Shown: positions 40,437 through 51,294 of the stretch, piece by piece
Numbering within the stretch: position 1 is the stretch's first letter
Layout of the letters: every line of letters starts with the position of its first letter
NCBI GenBank assembly: GCA_001970955.1
Contig: MPUH01000001.1
Span: 124,001 to 188,000 of the forward strand
Origin: Stentor coeruleus
Lineage: Eukaryota; Ciliophora; Heterotrichea; Heterotrichida; Stentoridae
Direction: 5' to 3'
DNA length: 64,000 nt
Translations under genes and position numbers: made by a program
Notes under the pieces: model-generated
What the model was told of the DNA's origin: nothing
What the model saw: only the letters and a program-made list of their open reading frames with translations
Databases searched by the model: none

Positions 40437-42032
40437 ATGTTTTATCATATTTTATCAATACTCAGTATTTATCTTAATATCTCACAAGCCGATTCAGCTG
40501 ACTCAGATTTCTCGAATTTTTCATCTTTTTCATCGAATCTTAGGGATTCCACAAGACAGATTCTTGAAGGATGCTCTGAAGTAATTTATCAAAACAATTG
40601 CTTAATTTCAACTATTCCTGAAGCTATAACACAAGTAATGCATGAATGTCTCCCTTCAGAAGAATTAGGGAAAACAATGTGGAATGATTTTCTCATTTTT
40701 GCAAAAACTGAAAACTCCCAAGCTATTGAAACAGCCTTTGAATTATTCGATGTGTTTTTTTCAGTTTTTTTTCAAAACAATGAGCTTATGTTAATAATTT
40801 CCAAAAGCATGTGCGATATAGGCAAAAATAACACTGAGGATCTTCCTAAAGATTATTATGATAGGATGATTCTTGCAGTCAACAATCTTACAAGTGCTGA
40901 ACATTACATTTTAGCTGAAGACTTGATTGTTTGTTTAGACTTTATAGTATATTCTTCCAAAAAAACAGAGTTTTATAATCAAACAGAAATCAAAGAGCAC
41001 AATTATTGGTATAAATCAGCTTATGTGAACTTAAATAATACTAATAGTTTGACTATGCAAATAGACTCAACAATATTCATAAATAACGAAAGTGATGATT
41101 CTAAATATCTTGCCACTGTATTTTTATCAAGTTATAGCAAAAACCAAATATATGATGTAATGATCATCGACCTTGATACAGGAGGTTTAAAAACTATTCC
41201 TGTCAAAGTTATCATAAAAAATGACTTTGCTTCAGATTATATAATATGCAAAAAATACATAAATGATGATTGGCAGAGCTCATTATGCTCAATTAAAAAT
41301 ATTTCTAATGAACAAGTTTATATCACTTCAGAGTCTCCAGGGATTTTTTCTATATTCGAAAACTGCTCAACAACTTTTATCCCTGAAGCCATTACCATAG
41401 GTCTTATAAGCCTAGCTCTTATTATAATCCCAATATTCATAAGCCTCGATAGATGCAAGCAAAACAAGCAGGTTTCAGCTTATTCAGCATCTTATAAGCC
41501 CAATCAAATAAATTCTGATACAAGAGAAACTTATTCTACTGAAACCAATGGGCAATTATCTCCTAAAGTTGCATTCACTGTTTTTTTTATAAGATCCCAT
41601 TTATTTTTAGCTTTGAAAGAGCAAAACCATCTCAAAAGATTGAAGATTCTACTTATATACATCAATTCTATTATTATACAGCTTGGATTTGCATTGCTTT
41701 TATTTAGAAATCATAGGCATAATTATTATAACTCTATGATAATTGCTATTATTACTGCTAGTGTTGCTGGTATTATTACTTTTATTGCTTGCTTTTTAAG
41801 AGTTGAAAACCTTATATTCCAAAAATTGATTTTTTCTGCTGATGCAATTATTGGTATTGTTTTTGCTATTAATATATTTATAAGAGATGCTGGGTGTATT
41901 TATAAATATTGGTTTTCAGCATTTTTTGGGTCGATATTTATAGACTTAATCGTAATACAGACTTGCTTGATTTTTATTAGAAGACTTTTCTCAAATGCCT
42001 TTGTTAAAAAGGACACAGTTTCTCAAAGTTAG
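40437..42032 (+). CDS. Polycystin-1-like / GPS-type membrane protein, 531 aa
   Basis: A signal peptide (MFYHILSILSIYLNISQA) is followed by about 300 extracellular residues with many Asn-glycosylation sites. A membrane-proximal segment, WQSSLCSIKNISNEQVYI then FENCSTTF, resembles a GPS cleavage site, although the classical HL/T tripeptide is not clear. Then come a membrane span (about 321-342), a cytosolic loop and AFTVFFIRSHLFLALKEQNH. That motif recalls the region after the first helix in PKD1/REJ-type proteins of ciliates. Four more spans follow. I infer a short polycystin-1-like receptor, possibly a partner of a PKD2-type channel such as the one at 23567. The evidence is moderate. The alternative is an unrelated ciliate-specific membrane protein. 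Confidence 0.6.
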   Translation: MFYHILSILSIYLNISQADSADSDFSNFSSFSSNLRDSTRQILEGCSEVIYQNNCLISTIPEAITQVMHECLPSEELGKTMWNDFLIFAKTENSQAIETAFELFDVFFSVFFQNNELMLIISKSMCDIGKNNTEDLPKDYYDRMILAVNNLTSAEHYILAEDLIVCLDFIVYSSKKTEFYNQTEIKEHNYWYKSAYVNLNNTNSLTMQIDSTIFINNESDDSKYLATVFLSSYSKNQIYDVMIIDLDTGGLKTIPVKVIIKNDFASDYIICKKYINDDWQSSLCSIKNISNEQVYITSESPGIFSIFENCSTTFIPEAITIGLISLALIIIPIFISLDRCKQNKQVSAYSASYKPNQINSDTRETYSTETNGQLSPKVAFTVFFIRSHLFLALKEQNHLKRLKILLIYINSIIIQLGFALLLFRNHRHNYYNSMIIAIITASVAGIITFIACFLRVENLIFQKLIFSADAIIGIVFAINIFIRDAGCIYKYWFSAFFGSIFIDLIVIQTCLIFIRRLFSNAFVKKDTVSQS

Positions 42033-42323
42033 TAAAATTCAGAATAATAAATAATTAGCCTTAGGATCACTTAGGAACTTAAAATTATAATGATATTCAC
42101 ATTCACTTTTTAAGTTAACCGTTTAAAAATTTATATGCTAATTTTATAGCAAACTCCTTTAAATAATATTACACCCTTTTATCTTTAAAACATCCAACAA
42201 TACTCTATCTTCAAACAAAATCTGTTAATTTAAACATAAAATTACTCCTTATATGTATATTTGTATATATCATAAATTGCTTTACAACAACAAAACAAAA
42301 ATTTATTTAATAATAAATTCGTC

Positions 42324-45300
42324 ATGTCCTCCGAATCGAATTGTAACATTTTTTCAAGTATTGAAGCCTTAAGCAATCATATCGAAAGCAAATCTCCTAG
42401 TAGCCCCTTGCTTCAGTATATCTATGCAGCTAAAATCCCTGAAATCCATATTTTCGAAAGAATTTCAAAGTTCAAGAAAAAAGACTTTCAATACAGATGG
42501 AGTTTTATGATTCTTATAGTAAACCTCTACAATATTTTTAGCGCAGGGTATTTTTTAGGTACTATTTCTTACCCTTTAAATACTTGGCTTGGTTTAGAAC
42601 TTATATCTGAAGGCGCTTTATTTGTGGACTTTTTTATAAGATTTTTTCTTCGCAAGCCTCAAAACCCTAACAAAACCTGGTTCTTCCAAGAAAGCCCTAA
42701 AGTCCTCCCATGGGTTTTTTTATGCTTATCGTCCTTCCCATATTCAACAATTGCACTGTTATTCTCTAGTATTGATAATAAATCGATAATTGTCCTCCGC
42801 TTTCTCAAACTTTTGAGGATTTTCCAGCTTAGAGACTTTTGGACTAAACAAGGACTTGTTGTTAAAAACTCATATTTTCATGTATGCCAAATGCTGTTTA
42901 TCATTTTATCTACAACGCATTATTGCGCTATGTTTTGGCTGTTTTTATGTGAATATCATAAACTTAAGTGTTTTCAATATGATAGCAAAACTGAGTTGTA
43001 TATATCAGCATTTTATAAGGCTTCAGAAACTTTGACAGGGATTGTTCAAAAATCGACAGAGGATCAAAGTGAAATTGCTGATCAAAAAATTTTAAGTATA
43101 TTTATTATGTGTATTGGGGCGATTTTGTATGGGTCAATATTTGTGAAAATATCAATTAAAATGCTTGATATGAATTATAAACGTATTGAAAGAGCTAATA
43201 AAAAGTATGTGCTTGGGTGTTGGTGTAAGGAAAGAGATATAGATTTGGATTTACAACAAAGAATAGGGTCTTATAATATATTAGAAGATGAGAATATTTA
43301 TGAAAAAATTAAAGTGGATCTACCTAGCGAATTACCGATCTCAGTGCAGTCTGAAATTGCTCTTTTGCTACATAAGAACTTGATTTCTAAATCGAAAATT
43401 TTTGAACTTGGGGAACCGTCGTTTATGATGAGTATGGTTAGGTCTTTTGAATCTCAAATTTTCTTACCTGGGGACTATATTATTCGTTATGGAGACTCTT
43501 CAGATTGCATGTATTTTATTAGCATAGGCCTTGTTGAAATTTTAGCCACAGACGGTATCAGCCGAATAGCTTTATTAGACAACGGTAACTATTTTGGAGA
43601 AATCGGTATCCTTATGAACTGCTGCCGAACCGTCTCAGTTAGGGCAATTCAACCCTGTATTCTCGCATGTATTTCTTCCTTTAAACTCTTAAAAATTCTA
43701 AGTAACTTCCCTGAACATTTTGACTTCTTACACGACGTAGCTATTCAACGTATGAAAACCTGTACAAAAGAAGACATTGATCTAGACTACGACCTAGTCG
43801 AAGATGACTTCAGTTCCTCAGACTCCGACACATCAGGAGAACTTGAAACCCCAGAATATTATGCCTCATCAGAACATACACACAAACCATTTCTATTAAA
43901 AATGATAACTGTGCCTCATAGTAAATCTCAAAAAGGTCAGCATTACTTCGACCCCCTCTCACCATTTTTTTACTTTTGGACTTTTCTTTTATTTATCTCA
44001 TATACCATATGCTTATTTTTAATCCCATACTCTATAGCTTTTGGATATTCATTCTATTACAATATGATAGATATTGGATGTTATATTGTATTTGTATTAG
44101 ATATCTATGTTAATTACAATTCATCGATTATTACTAAATATAGGAATTACGTTCATGAGAAAACAAAAATCAATATGAAATATTTAGATAAATATTTTTT
44201 ACTTGATCTATTTGCTGTTATACCTAGTGATTGGGTTTATTGTAGTTTTGAATGCTCATCATCAGCGATTTATTATTTGAAACTTTTTAGGTTGTTTAAA
44301 GGATTTCGACTATATAAACTGTTTATTACAATTAAAAACTATAGTAAAATCTCTGTGCATTTAATCAGACCATTAGGTTTTGTGTATATGTTTTTTGCAG
44401 TTTCACATATTATTGCTTGCTCGATAAACTCTTTACCTACAACTTCAGATTCTTATAATTATATACAGAACTTGTATTGGAGTTACTCGATTTTCTCACA
44501 AACTTCATATGGGGATATTGGTCCAAACAGTGTTTTCGGCATGGTTTTATCTGTTGTTCTGATGATTATCAGCAAACTTTTTGTTGTGGTTTTATATGCA
44601 GATAGTTCAAGTTTAGTTGCAGAGTACTCTAAAGCGTATACTGATTTTGTGGCAAAGACCCGGCTTAAAGAGCAATGGATGAACCATTGTAAAATCCCTA
44701 ATGATCTAAGGCTAGAAGTAAAAAAATATCTTCAGCTTCAATGGGATAAACTCTGTGGTATAAGCGATGAAGAAATACTAAATTTCCTTCCAGAAAGCAT
44801 AACTACTGACCTTAGACTTAAACTGTTTTCAGGGATTACTAAAAGCGGTCTTTTTCCTGAAGATCCAAAAGGTGCTTTATTAGGTATAATTCGTCAATGT
44901 AAACTTATAATCATTAGCAATGGTACTGAAGTTATTAAACAAGGAGAAATCGGCTTAGAAATGTATTTTATTTTATCAGGCACTGTAGAAGTAGTTTTCC
45001 CAAACGGCACATCAACTCGTGAACTAGGCGAAGGGTGTATTTTTGGTGAATTAGCAATAATAGAAGATATGCCTGGAATCCGTAATGCAACAGTAACAGC
45101 TAAAACTGATTTAACCTTGGGAACCTTATCTTTAGAAGACTTCAAATACGTTTGTAGTTTTTACCCTGGATTCGAAGAAAAAGTTAAAGAATTAGCTATG
45201 GATAGGGTTGAATCTATGGAAAAAGCTATGAATCTTATATCAGAAAATGATGTAAAAAGCAATGAAAGGATGTCGATAGGACGTTTTAATATAGATGAAA

Positions 45301-48300
45301 ATAATCAAGAAGACAGTCTTGTTAGTAATGATAAACCTGATAATATAGAAAGAGCTGTTATAACGTCTTTATTAGACACAACAGTTTTTGAAAATAAAAA
45401 ATTCCAAGTAATATATCGACCATGGATTGTTAGGGTATATGAAAACCCATTAAAAATGTATATTTATCTTGTTGTTTGGGTTTGGAATATAGTTTTTATC
45501 CCTTATCAAATTGCTTTTGAGATAAAATTCACTTTGATGACCACTTTTTTTGAAATACTCACAATGATTTTTTATATTTGCGCTTGTGTGTATTTTGCTA
45601 TGATACATTCTTTTGCTGGAGCTTATAATATTGAAACTTTAGGGAATAGGAAATTTTTATTTGTGCTAAGTTTTTACCATATGATATTAGCTTTACCATT
45701 ATCTTTAGTTTTCAGCCTATCCCCTCAAAATCGAATATTGATTATTGTTTTTTCATATATCAGAGTTACGAATGTGTATTTTATTAAAGAGTTTTTCAGT
45801 TGGCTTAAAAAGAAAAAGATTTTCTGGTTTCTGTTTATCCATGGTATTGAAGTTTTTGTGATGTTTTTGACGATCTCGCATTTGATTGCTTGCGTTTTTA
45901 TATGTATTGGGAGAAATGAATCACATTCATGGATAGGGTATTTGGATAGTTATGATCATTATGAGGTATATATTAATGGGTTTTATTGGGCTGTAGGTTC
46001 TTTACTTCATACAACTGTTGGGGATATTGTAAGTGTGTCTGATAAGGAGAAAATATTTAACTGCATAGTCCAAATCTTTAGTTTTTTTACATACGGACTT
46101 CTTTTCGGTAGCATAACATCTATTATCAGTACCTTAAACTCCAATCTTCGTAGTAGTATGTACAACGACTACTCCTATTCTATAAAATACATCGACAAAA
46201 AAGACATAACTCGCAAATACTCAAAAAAAATCGACGAATTCTTCAACTTCCTATGGGAAAAAAACCGAGGCATAACCGAATCAGTTATCCTCAAAGGTCT
46301 TCCCCAAAACATAAAATCTAAAATATTCATTCATTTACACAAAGACACCCTACAAAAATCTGACATGTTTACAATAGACAATGAAGTTAACCCATCATTT
46401 ATAAATTCAATCTATAGATTAATGTCTTTACAATATTATCTAATTGGTGATATAATCCTCCATATAGATGATATTAGTTTTGATATGTATTATATAGTCT
46501 CAGGTGAAGTAACAATAGTTTCTTTAAACAAAGATTCTGTAATTAACACTTTAAAATCAGGAGATTATTTTGGAGAAGCTAATATATTATTTGATACCTC
46601 AATTCGTACAGCAACAGCAGTATCAACGAAAATCTCACAAATCGGAATCCTTAATAGACAAGATCTTGAAATGCTTTTCACAGCATATCCTGAATGGAGA
46701 GCTAAACTTATGAGAATCTCTAAAGGTCGACTTATGCAAAACTTTCAAACAACTGATTTTGATAATATAAACAAAATATGTGAAGAACTCTCTGAAAAGT
46801 TCACAAATAATCCTCAGAAATATAAGACTTATACTAAAAAAATAGACTTGTTGATTGCTAAGAAAGTTGCTGAAGCTCTTGATGTTAGACCTCTTAACAA
46901 GCAATTGACTTTAAATATAATTCATGTTGCCCTTATTATTTACTCTTGTTTCGCTATACCTTTAGAGATAACTTATGCTACGAGTGTGACAAATTGGGTT
47001 ATTGTATTAGAAATCTTATGTATTGGTGAGAGTATTTTATATACTTCAGTACTTGTAAACAATTCTAGACAACAATTAAATAAACAAGCTTTTGGGTTTT
47101 ATATAAAAGGAGCATTTTTATTAGATCTAGCTTCAATGTCCCCTTTTAACCTGATATTTCCTTTAGTAAATATATATGAGCCACGTGGGGTTATAACTTT
47201 TTTAAGAGTGATTCGACTTTTATCTGTTTTCCGTATACATGGGATTTTATCTAAGCTTATAATACATTTCAAAAAGCTCTTTGCCTGGTTTTATATATCA
47301 GAAAGTTTACTTTATTTGATTATTTTTATACATTGGGTTACTAGTTTATTGAATTATAATAATAAATGTCCTGGGAAAAACACTTATTTAGACTCTTTAT
47401 ATTTTACTATGAATATTGTAACAAGTACAGGACATACTGACTCTTATCCTTGTGGTTCAACAGCTAAAATCCAATTTTGTATAGTATCAATAATAAGTAC
47501 TGCAGCTATTGCTGGGATAAATGGTTTATTAGCTTATATATATTCAAATACTATGAATTTTTATAGAAACAAAGAACTTAATTATCAGGGTTCTTCAGAT
47601 ATTGTTGTAGGATATGATAAAATTATGAGGAATTTCGAGTTTTTAAATCATAAGAATATGACTGATGAACTAAAAACACGTATTGAATCATTTGCTAAAT
47701 TCAGTGCAGCTTTAGAGTATTTTTATGGAGAAACTGTTAATAAAGAAATTTATTATCATTTACCTAAAAGTATTGTAGAAAATCTTATTTATGAGAAATT
47801 TAGGAAAATGCTACATAAATTAGCGTTTTTAAAAGACTGTGAATCTGAAGTTTTGATTAAGAAAATCGCTTTGAGTTTGCAAGCTGAGATATATTTACCT
47901 AATGATTATCTTATATATAAAGATGATATTGGTGATGAAATGTATTTTATTTCTATAGGATCTGTGAATATTATAGCACCAGACAATTCGAAAGTTATTA
48001 AAACTTTAGAACAAGGGGATTACTTTGGTGAAATGGCCCTTATAAATAACTCAAGACGTATGTGTTCAGTAATTGCCCAAACTTTGTGCTTGGTATTTTC
48101 CCTTAAACGTAAAAACTTAAATGAAATCCTCCATTCGTTTCCTGATTTGTTAAAGAAAATACGCATACAAAGCGAGATTAGGTCAAGAGAAACAACAAGT
48201 GTAGTTAAAAATTTGGTTAATTTTATTGATGAAGATATCGAACAGAACAAGCTTTTTAATCATCTTAGTATGTATTCAATGCTATCTTCATCTTTTGCTT

Positions 48301-48530
48301 CTGTGATTGAAGATAAACATAAATTGTCTTTGCTTAGTGGGATGAAGAATATGCGTATTGATATGAGTTTTGAAACTTTTGCTAAGGATAGGTCGCAGTT
48401 GAGGATTTTTAAAAGAAGACCTGTTGCTGGGGGTTTGAATGAAAGAAGAAAAAGCCAGGAAGCTTTAGGGAAGAAACTAGTGATTAAAAGATTTGATAAT
48501 TTGAAGAATAAGTGGAGTCATAACATGTAA
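42324..48530 (+). CDS. Concatenated four-module cyclic-nucleotide-gated channel, 2068 aa
   Basis: One uninterrupted frame encodes four six-helix channel modules, each followed by a cyclic-nucleotide-binding domain (CNBD). CNBDs lie at about 365-460, 859-942, 1369-1452 and 1854-1935, each with the cassette motif (YFGEIGIL, IFGELAII, YFGEANIL, YFGEMALI) and a nearby Arg. S4-like helices with spaced basic residues occur in modules 1, 2 and 4 (LRFLKLLRIFQLR, LKLFRLFKGFRLYKL, FLRVIRLLSVFRI). The four pore loops differ: TLTGIVQ (about 237), QTSYGD (728), HTTVGD (1231) and TSTGHTD (1701). The layout equals the CNGK/tetraKCNG channels of sea-urchin sperm, but these filters are not the repeated GYGD of a K+ channel. 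A single chain could form the whole pore. It probably links cyclic-nucleotide levels to membrane potential in cilia. Confidence 0.92.
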   Translation: MSSESNCNIFSSIEALSNHIESKSPSSPLLQYIYAAKIPEIHIFERISKFKKKDFQYRWSFMILIVNLYNIFSAGYFLGTISYPLNTWLGLELISEGALFVDFFIRFFLRKPQNPNKTWFFQESPKVLPWVFLCLSSFPYSTIALLFSSIDNKSIIVLRFLKLLRIFQLRDFWTKQGLVVKNSYFHVCQMLFIILSTTHYCAMFWLFLCEYHKLKCFQYDSKTELYISAFYKASETLTGIVQKSTEDQSEIADQKILSIFIMCIGAILYGSIFVKISIKMLDMNYKRIERANKKYVLGCWCKERDIDLDLQQRIGSYNILEDENIYEKIKVDLPSELPISVQSEIALLLHKNLISKSKIFELGEPSFMMSMVRSFESQIFLPGDYIIRYGDSSDCMYFISIGLVEILATDGISRIALLDNGNYFGEIGILMNCCRTVSVRAIQPCILACISSFKLLKILSNFPEHFDFLHDVAIQRMKTCTKEDIDLDYDLVEDDFSSSDSDTSGELETPEYYASSEHTHKPFLLKMITVPHSKSQKGQHYFDPLSPFFYFWTFLLFISYTICLFLIPYSIAFGYSFYYNMIDIGCYIVFVLDIYVNYNSSIITKYRNYVHEKTKINMKYLDKYFLLDLFAVIPSDWVYCSFECSSSAIYYLKLFRLFKGFRLYKLFITIKNYSKISVHLIRPLGFVYMFFAVSHIIACSINSLPTTSDSYNYIQNLYWSYSIFSQTSYGDIGPNSVFGMVLSVVLMIISKLFVVVLYADSSSLVAEYSKAYTDFVAKTRLKEQWMNHCKIPNDLRLEVKKYLQLQWDKLCGISDEEILNFLPESITTDLRLKLFSGITKSGLFPEDPKGALLGIIRQCKLIIISNGTEVIKQGEIGLEMYFILSGTVEVVFPNGTSTRELGEGCIFGELAIIEDMPGIRNATVTAKTDLTLGTLSLEDFKYVCSFYPGFEEKVKELAMDRVESMEKAMNLISENDVKSNERMSIGRFNIDENNQEDSLVSNDKPDNIERAVITSLLDTTVFENKKFQVIYRPWIVRVYENPLKMYIYLVVWVWNIVFIPYQIAFEIKFTLMTTFFEILTMIFYICACVYFAMIHSFAGAYNIETLGNRKFLFVLSFYHMILALPLSLVFSLSPQNRILIIVFSYIRVTNVYFIKEFFSWLKKKKIFWFLFIHGIEVFVMFLTISHLIACVFICIGRNESHSWIGYLDSYDHYEVYINGFYWAVGSLLHTTVGDIVSVSDKEKIFNCIVQIFSFFTYGLLFGSITSIISTLNSNLRSSMYNDYSYSIKYIDKKDITRKYSKKIDEFFNFLWEKNRGITESVILKGLPQNIKSKIFIHLHKDTLQKSDMFTIDNEVNPSFINSIYRLMSLQYYLIGDIILHIDDISFDMYYIVSGEVTIVSLNKDSVINTLKSGDYFGEANILFDTSIRTATAVSTKISQIGILNRQDLEMLFTAYPEWRAKLMRISKGRLMQNFQTTDFDNINKICEELSEKFTNNPQKYKTYTKKIDLLIAKKVAEALDVRPLNKQLTLNIIHVALIIYSCFAIPLEITYATSVTNWVIVLEILCIGESILYTSVLVNNSRQQLNKQAFGFYIKGAFLLDLASMSPFNLIFPLVNIYEPRGVITFLRVIRLLSVFRIHGILSKLIIHFKKLFAWFYISESLLYLIIFIHWVTSLLNYNNKCPGKNTYLDSLYFTMNIVTSTGHTDSYPCGSTAKIQFCIVSIISTAAIAGINGLLAYIYSNTMNFYRNKELNYQGSSDIVVGYDKIMRNFEFLNHKNMTDELKTRIESFAKFSAALEYFYGETVNKEIYYHLPKSIVENLIYEKFRKMLHKLAFLKDCESEVLIKKIALSLQAEIYLPNDYLIYKDDIGDEMYFISIGSVNIIAPDNSKVIKTLEQGDYFGEMALINNSRRMCSVIAQTLCLVFSLKRKNLNEILHSFPDLLKKIRIQSEIRSRETTSVVKNLVNFIDEDIEQNKLFNHLSMYSMLSSSFASVIEDKHKLSLLSGMKNMRIDMSFETFAKDRSQLRIFKRRPVAGGLNERRKSQEALGKKLVIKRFDNLKNKWSHNM

Positions 48531-48808
48531 GGATTATTTACAAATTTTTTTTATCAGATAAGATTATCGTTTTCATGAACTTTTATACTAGGATTATGTT
48601 TATTTTATTATATATATGATAGGGATAATTAATATTATAATGTATATAGATTTATTATAAATATCAATAAAAGTTTAAAATCAGCATAGGGTGTTGTTGA
48701 TTCTTATATATTATCTATAAACAATCCAAAACACATTTTTAATAAGAATTTACGTTATGTAAGCTCTGAAAATTTCTCAATACATTTTTCATAACTTAAA
48801 ATAAAACA

Positions 48809-50308
48809 ATGAAAATCAGACCAGTTACCTCAAATATATCACGCAGACGAAGATCAGTTGATATCTCAAATCCACAAACCTCAGCTAAGAGAGACTTTAA
48901 GCTTCTTCTCTCAGCGACTGCAACAGGAAATTATATTGATAGTCAAATATTCAAGTTGACTGATGCATCTCCTTGTGACCCTCACCATATATTATCAAAT
49001 GAAGTGTCTCAACAATTAAGTATGCTCAAGCTATGTAACAATGGTAGTTATATATCAAAGCATAAAATGAACACACAAATACGAAGAATGTCTTTAGAAC
49101 TTAGCGAAACGTCAACTGCTGAAAAAGTTGGCCAAAAAAAACTTGATCAGCTTATGGGAGACATAAACGAACTAGAAACAGATATCAAAGATACTAAAAA
49201 CAAACAAGAAGACCTTCTAAGCGACCAGGAAATCTATTATCACATACTAAAGCGCCTAAGGACTACAAAAATATTCCTCGACATGAAAAAGCATTATTTC
49301 ACTCATAAAATTAAAAACAAAGACCTAGTTTTAAACGAAGTCACAAGAGTCAGAATGAAAAGCTCAGAAGAAAAGTCAAGAAACAAAAGACTTTATAAAG
49401 ACTTAAACAAAACCATGGACTATTTCAACAAAAAAAACACTGAAATTTCCTCAAAATATCATAAAGAAAAAAAAATCCTCGACAATCTCGAAGCATATCG
49501 TGAAGATCGATACATTCACCAACAAGAAATCTTAGAACAAGTAGGAGTAAATGAAAAAAATCGTTCAGAAAAGCATTTACATCAAGGATTACTTCTACAC
49601 AAATGTTGGTACATGCTATTATCAAAAAAACTCGAAGAATACATTCAAAGATTTACAACCATAGACATCGCTTTTCGTAAAATCAAAAGCGTAACTGGCC
49701 TTCAAGATATTAACACCCTAGTCGAGAAATTCTTAACAAAAGAAGAATCTTTACAGGATTTAACTAATCTTATAAGGATCAATAAGCAAACTTTAGAAGA
49801 ATATATGATAAGAAATGCGAAACTTCAAAAGAAAATCGCTGAAATATCAATACGTGATAAAAACCCTATAAAAGGTTCTGCTATAAAACAATTAAATATA
49901 CAGATTGTAACACTTGATACTAGGAATGTACAAGAAAATCATAAACTTACACAGTTGACATCTTTGAAAACTACGATTATGCAATGGGCTATGAAGATGA
50001 TTAGATTTTTAAATCCAACATTTATATATAAAAATGATACTGAAATGATTGAGATTATTAGAATACTTAGAGATGAAGTTAGAAAATATATTAAACCTAT
50101 AGGAAAATTTGCTGAGTATAAAGAACCTGATATTTATAATTCTTCGCTTTTTATTACGGATAACCCACTGAGTTTGAGGACTAAAGATAGAACTCTTAGG
50201 TATTCGGATTCTTTGACGATTAGTGAACTTAATTTTGCTGAAACTGATAGTAATGATTCGAAAAGTATTTTTAATGGGAAAAATGATAAGAAGGTTAAGA
50301 AGAAGTAG
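48809..50308 (+). CDS. Coiled-coil protein, probable outer-dynein-arm docking complex subunit
   Basis: The 499-residue protein is mostly coiled coil from about residue 110 to 350 (KKLDQLMGDINELETDIKD, LYKDLNKTMDYFNKKNTEI). The segment IKSVTGLQDINTLVEKFLTK then EESLQDLTNLIRINKQTLEE resembles the signature of the ODAD1/CCDC114-CCDC63 docking proteins: an ATG/VTG, then D-x-V-x-K-F, then E-x-x-x-N-L. Those proteins fix outer dynein arms on axonemal doublets. The basic, disordered N-terminus and C-terminus carry no other domain. The family call rests on this motif and overall form, so it is moderate. The start is the ATG after AATAAAACA. Confidence 0.65.
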   Translation: MKIRPVTSNISRRRRSVDISNPQTSAKRDFKLLLSATATGNYIDSQIFKLTDASPCDPHHILSNEVSQQLSMLKLCNNGSYISKHKMNTQIRRMSLELSETSTAEKVGQKKLDQLMGDINELETDIKDTKNKQEDLLSDQEIYYHILKRLRTTKIFLDMKKHYFTHKIKNKDLVLNEVTRVRMKSSEEKSRNKRLYKDLNKTMDYFNKKNTEISSKYHKEKKILDNLEAYREDRYIHQQEILEQVGVNEKNRSEKHLHQGLLLHKCWYMLLSKKLEEYIQRFTTIDIAFRKIKSVTGLQDINTLVEKFLTKEESLQDLTNLIRINKQTLEEYMIRNAKLQKKIAEISIRDKNPIKGSAIKQLNIQIVTLDTRNVQENHKLTQLTSLKTTIMQWAMKMIRFLNPTFIYKNDTEMIEIIRILRDEVRKYIKPIGKFAEYKEPDIYNSSLFITDNPLSLRTKDRTLRYSDSLTISELNFAETDSNDSKSIFNGKNDKKVKKK

Positions 50309-50403
50309 TAAGATTTATATAAGATGTAGATATAAATATATCATTTATGGTATATGATTATAATATCCTGTATAGGCTAAGGTTTTATATCCCTATAATT
50401 ATT

Positions 50404-51294
50404 TCAAACTATAACTTTTTCTTCCTCATCCCCAGTCTCCTGAAGCCAATACTGCGTATATCGTATTTTATTAAAAGCTTCCTCAAGTCTATTCTGGCAT
50501 CTCTGACATAAAGACTTATGCATTATATCATAATTCGCTGTATTTTTCATCTTAGTTCCAATAACCTCAATATCCGCAGTAATAACCTCACTATTTTTCT
50601 TAATCTCCCCTGATGATATCTGTAAACTTTCAATCTCTTTCTCTACATTCCCACACCTTTCATTCATATCTTTCTCATTTTCCTTAGTATTCTCCAAATT
50701 CTTCTTCAAAGTTTCAAGTAAACCTTTCATTTTTTCCGTTTGTTGACATAAAGTATTATACTCTTCCTTCATACTTTCAAGTTTTTTCTTATGTTGAACT
50801 TCCGATAAAGATATTTTTTTCTCATATTCATTAAGAATTGATGTTTTTTCAAAGAAATCTCTATTAAGTCTATCATTTGTATCTTTAGCTAACACAAGTT
50901 CTTCTTTAAGCTTTTTAAGCTCTTCATTGATTTCGTTTTCAATATCTTTTTGAGCTTCACTTTCTTCGCAAATATCACAGATTCTTTGTGGGTCTGGGTT
51001 ATGGAGTTTTAGTCTAGTTTTTGATGAATGATCTGAACAGACGGCGTTTAGGCAAAATTTGCAAAAATGCTTTTTTTTTAGAGTGAAACCTTTACCACAA
51101 ACGTAACAGGTTTTGCTATTTGTTTGAGGAACTTCTAAAGAATTTATGCTTTCGAAAGACTCTTTCATTGAAGGGTTTAAAGTGTTACGTCGGTCAAGAA
51201 TTTTGGAAGTAGCGCTTGGGGCACTACTCATTGTACTTTCGGTTCCATGGATTGAACTTTTTAATATGCTACTGACTCCTGAGTTAGAAATCAT
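50404..51294 (-). CDS. FYVE-like zinc-finger coiled-coil protein, 296 aa
   Basis: A Ser-rich N-terminus precedes a FYVE-type double zinc finger at about 60-110: CYVCGKGFTL, KKKHFCKFCLNAVCSDHSS, RICDICEE. All zinc ligands are present, but the WxxD and R(R/K)HHCRxCG motifs that bind PI3P are degenerate (KKKHFCKFC), so PI3P binding is doubtful. A long coiled coil follows (about 120-250), and a last Cys pair lies in SLCQRCQNRLEEAF. The gene at 52940 has the same plan and is a paralogue. The two are transcribed divergently, with the TMEM43 gene between them. The protein is probably a membrane-traffic or cortical scaffold. Confidence 0.75.
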   Translation of the reverse strand: MISNSGVSSILKSSIHGTESTMSSAPSATSKILDRRNTLNPSMKESFESINSLEVPQTNSKTCYVCGKGFTLKKKHFCKFCLNAVCSDHSSKTRLKLHNPDPQRICDICEESEAQKDIENEINEELKKLKEELVLAKDTNDRLNRDFFEKTSILNEYEKKISLSEVQHKKKLESMKEEYNTLCQQTEKMKGLLETLKKNLENTKENEKDMNERCGNVEKEIESLQISSGEIKKNSEVITADIEVIGTKMKNTANYDIMHKSLCQRCQNRLEEAFNKIRYTQYWLQETGDEEEKVIV

